Positions 55,819-64,000 of a stretch of DNA of 64,000 bases are shown piece after piece. Location: assembly GCA_016630905.1 (NCBI GenBank), contig WBMQ01000001.1:372001-436000 (forward strand). The letters run 5' to 3'. This DNA is from Capillidium heterosporum (lineage: Eukaryota; Entomophthoromycota; Entomophthoromycetes; Entomophthorales; Capillidiaceae). Positions within the stretch are counted from its first letter, which is position 1. Every line of letters starts with the position of its first letter. Both the position numbers and the translations under genes were made by a program. The notes beneath the pieces were generated by a model. The model saw nothing but the letters and a program-made list of their open reading frames with translations. It was not told where the DNA came from and searched no databases.

Positions 55819-56883
55819 ATCCGTTGACAGTTTTAAAAAATAAATAATACGTCTTTTGTTTTGATACATGGGTATGTTGTAGGCTTATGGTTTGTATTGC
55901 TATTTATTTGTATTGATAAAAGGTAGTGTTGCTTTATTAATTGAAATGTTTATGGCTTGTAGGATATGGCTTTCATCCATTTTTTAGATCCATAATTTAT
56001 TTTGAAAGTTGTGACTGTTGGTAAACTTAATATGATAAGTATATAAGATCCTTGCTGTATTACATTCGAAGTCGGACATTGCATCCATAATAAAGAGCTG
56101 TTGATGTTTATTATAGGCAGATAATGTATATTTCAAAAGTCTAGACATTAGAAATTTGAAATGGTAACAATATACCGTGATGGTGGTTAGTGCGAAGTTA
56201 GTCACTAAATATGCAGATATGCTGCGTAACGATGTGTGGAAAACATTTTTACCTTTATCAGTTCCAGAGACAATGGTAGAGCTTTATATATGGATGTGGA
56301 AACAAAACTTTACTCATCTTTAAATTTAATAATATTAAGCTCTTGAGCAGATGAGGCCTTATCTACTTTATCAATCTTTCGCCATCACCTCTAAAGAATG
56401 GTTTTACACTTAAAACAGGAAGCGATATAAACCACATTATATATACTTGAACTCAGCGCCACTAATAAAAAGCTGCCCTAAAGTAGATAGGTTGCAAACT
56501 TTGACAACCCCTTCAATACTTGAACTCAGAACGTTTATAGGAAGCAAAATGCTTAGGGAATAAGTCGTATGGTGATTTTAACCTTTTATAGACCGATGCG
56601 GCACCATCCGCAGACTGCATATCCAAGCTTCCACCGCTTCGAAACTTTGCAACTATGGGTTGCTATAGCTTCAATTCAAGCCAGTAGGTCAAATGTCATA
56701 AAAGAAGTATAATTTACTATATAGAACAAGGATAACTTCTACAGGTTACCTAATTAGCCACACCGTGGTACTTTTTTGATTGGGTAGTGTACTGATTTGG
56801 ACATAGTCATCATATAACAGGTCGCAAGTCTAAACTATATTAATCTGGAAAACAAAGCTGGAAACTTCATTTCTTTTCAAAAA
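55819..56883. other. Intergenic between MFS and Zn2Cys6 genes
   Basis: AT-rich, no supported frame. A 73-codon minus-strand frame (56205-55984) has no recognisable features. Confidence 0.5.
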
Positions 56884-58581
56884 ATGTTCAACAGGCCGCC
56901 GGAAACCTACTTGGGGAACCTGTCGCTGTATCGGTGCGACCAGTGCACCAAGTGCAAGAATGTGTGCGACCGAGTTTTACCAAGCTGCGAGTACTGTTCC
57001 AGGCGCAATATACCATGTACGTTGAACCGACCTTTACAACGCAAGAGTTTTTCGACACGACCGAGGCAATCCTATTTAGTAAAAAACAAAGCTTTCGTCC
57101 AAGTCGACCATGACGAATTGCGATTCAAGTTCAAACTAGAGGAACAACAGCTGTCGAAACCCAACTTTACGATAGCCGTGGTACACGGCCCAACAGACAT
57201 AATACGAAGTACCTTTAACAGTATAAAGAAACGATCGCGCCTTTCCAACCTCTATGTCCTACTCAACTGTCCCCAGCTCGACAAACCTAACCCTGGGCTA
57301 TCGGTATGCATGATCGCTATCAAAAACTTCAACTTATTTTCCACCGATTATATCTTTCGCCCAAACAACACCTTGGCAACGCTCGACCACTCCAGTCAAG
57401 CTCGAAAACTGTTTTCCAACCTCTTTAACCAGTACTTCAAGTACAATAACTCGTTTATCCCACTCTTTGACAAGGACACTTTCTTCAACACGAAGCGCTC
57501 CAAGTTCCTAGTTTCAGCCATTTTGCTTAGGGGCTACTTCTTCACGAAGCAGGAGGAGCGTAACCCAGATGTAATGCAGTATCTTGAGCTGGAGCTGTAC
57601 GACCAGTTTGAAGCCAACAAGTTCAAAATTTCGTTGGACACAATACAGGCCCTCATAATAATGTACTCAGGGATCGAGGCCGACTGGATTAGCTTTGCTG
57701 AAAATACTATAATGGGCATAGTTGCCAAGATGTCCATTGCCCTTGGTCTCGACAAGAGGCTGATAGGGCTGAAAAGGCATTTTACTAAAGCTTACGAGCG
57801 AGAACGTACGTTAGCTTACGCCGCCATCCAACAGTATATCTTCAAAGATGGTTGGTTAGATCCTTCGGTAGTGTCATTGCTCGTCGACTCCCCAATCGAC
57901 ACTAACGATCTCACTAACTTCCACCTACAAGGTATCGATCCCTATCAGCGCTGTCTCAATGTCATAGCCGAATTTTTTATCCTAACTGCACCATCACAGT
58001 ACGCCATAGTAAAGTCTCGAAACCATGTAGCCGAAGGTAAGATGCAGCTCAAGGACCTTGGCAAGTTCATCACCAACACCATTGAGACGTTGCAAATCAT
58101 CGTTTTAAACCTACTAGCTAAACTCCAAATCCTCAAAACCGACAACCCTAGCTATAGGGATGCGATCGAATGTACGATCAAGCACATCACCTTCCACTAC
58201 CACCTCATCGTATTTAGAACCTACTCGTTACCCATCCATTCCACCAGGTACAACGTGCCACCAACCACCTATCGCAAGAGCAACGACAAAAACATCGAAG
58301 CCGCTTTGGAAGTATCGGCTCAAGTCATCAACTTTGGTAGCCAAATCATATTGGAATCACCACCCCTCTCAGTCATCCCCTATATCACCCAAGCCTTCAT
58401 CTTCATGCTACGGTACAAGTACTATCACCCTGACCCTGAGTTGATCGATAGTCTGATAACCAAATCCTACGCCAGGTTCGACTACCTCATCGCCAATACT
58501 TTGAACCCATTGTTAGCTAAGTTGAACCTCAGTGTCATCAACGCTTTGAAGGATTACAGTAGTTCACCCAATATCCAGTAG
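56884..58581 (+). CDS. Zn2Cys6 binuclear-cluster transcription regulator
   Basis: Intronless, 565 aa, ATG at 56884. The zinc cluster is near the N-terminus (residues ~18-45): CDQC-x6-C-x6-C-x2-C-x6-C, the exact Gal4-type spacing, read from RCDQCTKCKNVCDRVLPSC and EYCSRRNIPC. An additional Cys sits inside the first loop (TKCKNVC), where relatives carry basic residues (RKRKxKC), so the DNA-contacting loop is unusual. A basic linker follows (RPLQRKSFSTRPRQS). The middle homology region covers the rest, for example FNQYFKYNNSFIPLFDKDTF, YSGIEADWISFAENTIMGI and KMSIALGLDKRL. Such proteins bind CGG half-sites and control metabolic or efflux genes. The MFS gene just upstream is a plausible target, by position only. 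Confidence 0.87.
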   Translation: MFNRPPETYLGNLSLYRCDQCTKCKNVCDRVLPSCEYCSRRNIPCTLNRPLQRKSFSTRPRQSYLVKNKAFVQVDHDELRFKFKLEEQQLSKPNFTIAVVHGPTDIIRSTFNSIKKRSRLSNLYVLLNCPQLDKPNPGLSVCMIAIKNFNLFSTDYIFRPNNTLATLDHSSQARKLFSNLFNQYFKYNNSFIPLFDKDTFFNTKRSKFLVSAILLRGYFFTKQEERNPDVMQYLELELYDQFEANKFKISLDTIQALIIMYSGIEADWISFAENTIMGIVAKMSIALGLDKRLIGLKRHFTKAYERERTLAYAAIQQYIFKDGWLDPSVVSLLVDSPIDTNDLTNFHLQGIDPYQRCLNVIAEFFILTAPSQYAIVKSRNHVAEGKMQLKDLGKFITNTIETLQIIVLNLLAKLQILKTDNPSYRDAIECTIKHITFHYHLIVFRTYSLPIHSTRYNVPPTTYRKSNDKNIEAALEVSAQVINFGSQIILESPPLSVIPYITQAFIFMLRYKYYHPDPELIDSLITKSYARFDYLIANTLNPLLAKLNLSVINALKDYSSSPNIQ

Positions 58582-59020
58582 GATAGGTTAGTGCTGGTCT
58601 CTGCTTTCGAAAGTGATTTGGCATTTGCTACCTGTGTATAAATTGTCAATTGTAGTATGTGATGTAAGAAATTAAAGTTTTACAATAAAATGTATATAGT
58701 AGTTTGGCTAGCTATTTGTATGTAACACACTAACAATTGATATTAAATGAAAACACTGCCCTACTACCAATCTCAATTTAACTCGCTTAAGTATTAGATA
58801 TATCTAAGAATAAGCACAACCATATACATTTAGTTTGAAATAGAAAACCCAAGAGTTCGGATGCCTTCAAAACCTCTAAAAAATATATACATCACCTCAA
58901 TCAAAGACTAAACAGTGCTGCTATATGACTTTATATACACATACATTAAAAGTGAAAACAAAATGGAAACCAGTTCAGTTTGGGGGCAATTGCCGACAAC
59001 TTCAACTACAAATTATAAAA
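58582..59020. other. Intergenic, convergent 3' region
   Basis: AT-rich spacer between the Zn2Cys6 gene (+) and the PPP1R37-like gene (-). Nothing else was recognised. Confidence 0.5.
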
Positions 59021-61368
59021 TTATTTGTCCATCGACATGGACTGATCGTTGAGCTGCGTATTACGCACGCACACACCCATAATATCTTGGGCCAGCTGCG
59101 AAAGTTCGGGACGGTTGGGCTAGAAAACGAACTAAGTCAAAAGCTAAAACTATTTCAAGCTTACCGGCACTGAAACTTCAAGGCAAGTCATTGAAAAGTT
59201 CAGCTTGAGGGATACAGTAAGTGCCATAAGTCCTGCCATACCAACTTTGTTGTTCAACGCTAAGTCAAGGCGCTGTAAGGAATTGGTTTCGGGTAAGGCC
59301 TCTGCCAACGTCACGGCACCTAAAATTTATATTTAAAAAGGGGGGTTTTAGTTAACAAGTTATTGTTACAATGAATAGGCTTACCTTCCGAAGTTAGTCC
59401 AGTTTCCGATAGGAAGAGACTTGTCAGTGTGCTATTACGAGTGAGACATCGCTTAAGTGCCAGCAGCTATATATTTAAATATAAGTTAACTCAATTTTAA
59501 ATTTAAATAAAGTACCCCGTCCAAAAGTGGCCCACAAACCGAGTTCTGGCTCAAATCCAACGTCTTCAGCTTCCGATTGGTTTCCTAGATCAAAGATAGT
59601 AAGCTTACCGATACATTCATTAGAAAAGGAACTTACCAGTGCCTGGAACAACTGCGCCATACCAAGTTCGTTTATTAAGTTACCACTTAGGTTCAGCTCC
59701 TCTAAGGGACAGTTGGGGGATTTAAGACCCGGTAATAGCGGTAAAAGTCCATCATTCTAAATGACATTAAATAAAGATGCTTCAATCCGATATTTACCTT
59801 GAGCTGGTTCGCATTGAGAATGAGGCGGGTAAGTCGGTTTAAAGTGGGGAGGTTGAGTGTAACCTTACAGTTGGAAAAATTAGCATAAGAAATAAAAGCC
59901 TATGTTACTTCCGGCTTTACGAGGTGGATCAGATGCTGTGAGCTCAAACTTGATATGTGATTGCTAGTCAAAGAAATGTAGTCCAAGGTACTTCGACTTA
60001 TACTTGTACCTAGATTTAAAAAAAACATATGCTCAATTTGGATAATCTTTACAAAAATTACTAAGAATCTTTAACTCCCAGGACTTTAGACTACAATGGT
60101 TCAATTTCAACTCGACTAGACTCAATGAGGAAGGACCATCGAGGTGATTGGGTTCTTTTACGAGCCCTTTAGCTAGATAAGTCATTCCCTTGGTATCGAT
60201 GGGGTTATGGGACAGATCTAGCATCCGTAAGGTCTTGGACTATTTTGTTTGTTTACGGTTAGCTTCACTTAGCAAGACAAGAGAGCTACTTGATTTAGGT
60301 AGGTGGCAATAAACTTCATCCCTTCACTTCGAAACTTATTGTTAGTTAAGCTTAATTTTTCGATACGGTCTGTCGCCAGTAGGTGCGGTGTTAGACCTTT
60401 TATAGACTACAAGCAGGTTTAGTCCAGGTTAGTTGGTGGGTTAATAAACAAGTATTCTTACTTCATCATCCAAGCTGCAGTCATCGAGCTCTAAGCTAGT
60501 TAGCTTACTCAACAGTGGCAAAACATCGGCCAATGGGATAATGCTACGACTTGGAAACCTTTCGCCTAATGTATAGTTTTAGAATATTGCAAAAATAGAT
60601 AAATAAATAATTGCCAAAGCATTCCATGGCTTTGGATATCTATAAACCTTACCTGACAAATTAATGGACTCAATAACTTTATTGGTGGTAATCGCTTCCT
60701 AAAAATGGTTTATAAATATTGCATTTGTATTTTACCTCTAGTATCTGAATAACCCTTCGATTGGTAGATTCCTCCCTAGACCTACAGTTGGTGACGTACC
60801 ATTCCAAAGTTTCACCAGCTGTACTCAACTTGTTGCTACTGGCTATCTCTAGCTGACTTTTGACACTTCCGCTGTTTATTATGGAGGTGGTACGCAATGG
60901 GACACTAAATCGTACCCGCTTCAAGTCTTTGACCGGTAACTGCACCTCACTGTTGGTGCTTGCACGGTTGGTGACTAGCTCCATCAGTTTATCGCGATGG
61001 TGCTTGAGTAGTATAGTTGATCTCCTCGTAAAAGTCCCGACCGGTGTCGCCGGTTTCAATATACCTTTGCGTGGAACTCCATTGGCTTTTATGTTCGTTA
61101 GTTGTATGCAATAAATAAATTAAAATTTAGTATTACCTAGGTCAGCTTTTAAACATTCTATAGCGATCTCTTTAATTTCACTTTTGAAATCTGGTTTGCT
61201 TTCGTCGAGTTGGCTCTCATTTTTGCGTTTGCCATCTCCATTCTTTTCGACTTTGTTGGCTAACATCTCCTCCCCCTCCAGCTTAAGCTTCAGCTCCAGA
61301 TTCTGACTAAATTCGGTGTCAAAGTCTAAGTTGAAACCTAGAGGTTGGTTTAAATTGCTGGACATCAT
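59021..61368 (-). CDS. PPP1R37-like leucine-rich repeat protein with RVxF motif
   Basis: About a dozen exons, all joined by 37-65-nt GT..AG introns without frame breaks; roughly 580 aa. The N-terminal ~90 residues are acidic and low-complexity. Then KGILKPATPVGTFTRRS and DLKRVRFSVPL appear; KRVRF is a PP1-docking RVxF motif. The remainder is a ribonuclease-inhibitor-type LRR array: IESINLSGERF, LTSLELDDCSL, IEKLSLTNNKFRSEGMKFIA, LRMLDLSHNPIDTKGMTYLA, LTRLILNANQL, LEELNLSGNLINELGM, LKTLDLSQNSVCG, LTSLFLSETGLTSEGAV and LQRLDLALNNKVGMAGLMAL. The order of motif and repeats, and the closing EGA-V...GLMAL units, match animal PPP1R37, an inhibitory PP1 subunit. In this fungus it probably tethers PP1; targets are unknown. 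Stop at 59021. Confidence 0.8.
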
Positions 61369-62134
61369 GTAGAAAATATTCCAATTGGTATTCTCTAGTT
61401 GGCTTGTGTTGATTACTTGGGACAGTGATGAATTGATAAAATTGCGTGACCAGATTTAGGAACCTTCAATTGAAATTTGAAAAATTAACCGGTTTGGACA
61501 GCTACCTTGAATCTTACCCCAAATCCAGGTTTCAATCTTTGTTGACGAGGTTGAGTTTAACAGCTTACAGCTAAACAGTAATTTTTGACATATATAGCAT
61601 AACCGTACTATAAAGTCTATCGTATAATTAAGGTTGTATTTTCCTGGTAAGTTTTAAATATTTGAAACTTTGCCTCTCATGCTTTATTACCATAGTATTT
61701 AAATCTCTCGAATTTCACAATATGATCGATATCAGAATATCTACAGACCACTGGTATAGGATATATTTATCAACGATAAAGCATTTAAGTATTCATTCAG
61801 TCAAGTTTGCAAGTGCATGTTCAAACCGTTAGTATTCTATTGTCATGAACTGCTTATTTTAAAACAAAATGCTGCTAAAGCCATATATATTATTGTGGAA
61901 AATATCTCCATTGATGGATTCTATATGTTCAAAGTAATGTAAACTTCATTAAATCAATAAAACTATCCTAAACATTAGTATAGTTAAAAGAGATACTAAT
62001 AAAGTCGCATGGGATAGTAAAGGATATGCTTAATTCACATCGCACAAATCCATAACAAAAGTCTATTTAATACCTAACAACTATTAAGCTTGCAATTTCT
62101 GAGTTGACCTTTCATCTTTAGCTACCACACTTCC
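61369..62134. other. Intergenic between PPP1R37-like and Trm61 genes
   Basis: AT-rich and free of long frames. It should hold the promoter of the LRR gene and the 3' end of Trm61. Confidence 0.5.
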
Positions 62135-63424
<1,290 letters not shown>

Positions 63425-64000
63425 GGTATTTATTGAATTGAAATAAGGCTGCCTTCTAGTTGATAATGTGTTGATTTCTGCAAACTCAAGAACTGATTTC
63501 AAAAGTATTGCGAATTCTAAAAATTTTATCAACTTTTAAAATTGGTGTTTTTCAGACTAATGGTGATCAAGCACTACAAAACTTTTCCTACAATAGAATG
63601 TCAGTAAATTTGTAAAGTTTTGGCTTTTCTTAATTCTTTGGGATTGAAAGTGGTTGTTATGTGGTGGTATAAATTGCTAATTTGGATATCGTAAAGGATA
63701 TAATACAAATGGCTTACTGCATACATAGAATTAGACTGATATGTATAAACTATTAAACTAAATGCATATTATTTTGGAACAAAACAGCTGCTAGATATAA
63801 AGATAGAAGGCCATACTTTTATATTCCAAACTAATTGAATCACAGCCAAGTGTTTTAGTTTTACTACGATATAGTTAATTTGGAAGCATATGCCTTTCTA
63901 TTGACAATTCTAGTTAGGATCTAAGGTAGTGGTCTTTAACCTTGTGGGTTCCATTCATACAATTGCACAGGACTTTTAACAAAGCCCATTAATATGTGCT
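63425..64000. other. Right edge, no gene seen
   Basis: AT-rich promoter side of Trm61 running to the window end. No frame or RNA gene was recognised. Confidence 0.5.

Overview
The window is nuclear DNA of a fungus. It is AT-rich. Most genes are cut by many very short GT..AG introns (about 30-65 nt), often with a CTAAC/CTAAT branch-point-like sequence. There is a Zn2Cys6 regulator with a fungal middle homology region, plus the usual eukaryotic housekeeping set (PI4K Stt4, RBX1, CHMP5/Vps60, U1-C, ORMDL, Trm61, GNA1). An animal-like PPP1R37 homologue, a CAT-family permease and secreted lipases point, by inference only, towards an early-diverging lineage such as Zoopagomycota/Entomophthoromycotina. 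I cannot name the species.

Layout. 0-2 kb (-): transposase-type HTH protein without a DDE domain. 4.8-5.9 kb (+): secreted GDSL hydrolase. 6.9-8.5 kb (-): CAT-type amino-acid permease. 10.9-17.8 kb (+): PI 4-kinase Stt4 with more than 20 small exons and two single-base frame breaks in the catalytic region. 18.9-19.8 kb (+): secreted class 3 lipase. 20.8-22.7 kb: divergent CHMP5/Vps60 (-) and RBX1 (+). 25.0-26.8 kb (+): tandem AAA protein with an altered Walker B. 27.0-29.2 kb: divergent U1-C (-) and mitochondrial PP2C/PDH phosphatase (+). 29.8-33.4 kb (-): F-box/LRR-like protein and a disordered protein with three SxIP motifs. 34.3-36.0 kb: convergent SIRT4-like sirtuin (+) and GNA1 (-). 37.8-38.5 kb (-): ORMDL. 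39.9-46.5 kb (+): three tandem paralogues with a fungal MHR and no zinc cluster. 46.9-49.0 kb (-): PI-PLC-X protein and hotdog thioesterase. 50.3-51.2 kb (+): decayed class 3 lipase. 51.4-52.6 kb (-): DGAT2-type acyltransferase. 54.1-58.6 kb (+): DHA2 MFS exporter and Zn2Cys6 regulator. 59.0-63.4 kb (-): PPP1R37-like LRR protein and Trm61.

Lipid metabolism and signalling recur: PI4K, PLC-X, DGAT2, thioesterase, ORMDL, secreted lipase and GDSL hydrolase. Genes sit on both strands as independent units, so this is not evidence of a cluster. The observations most worth following are the single-base frame breaks in two otherwise well-kept conserved genes, a tandem intron-exon duplication in the HTH gene, a duplicated branch point plus 3' splice site in the GDSL gene, the SxIP protein, the degenerate AAA protein and the MHR-only trio.
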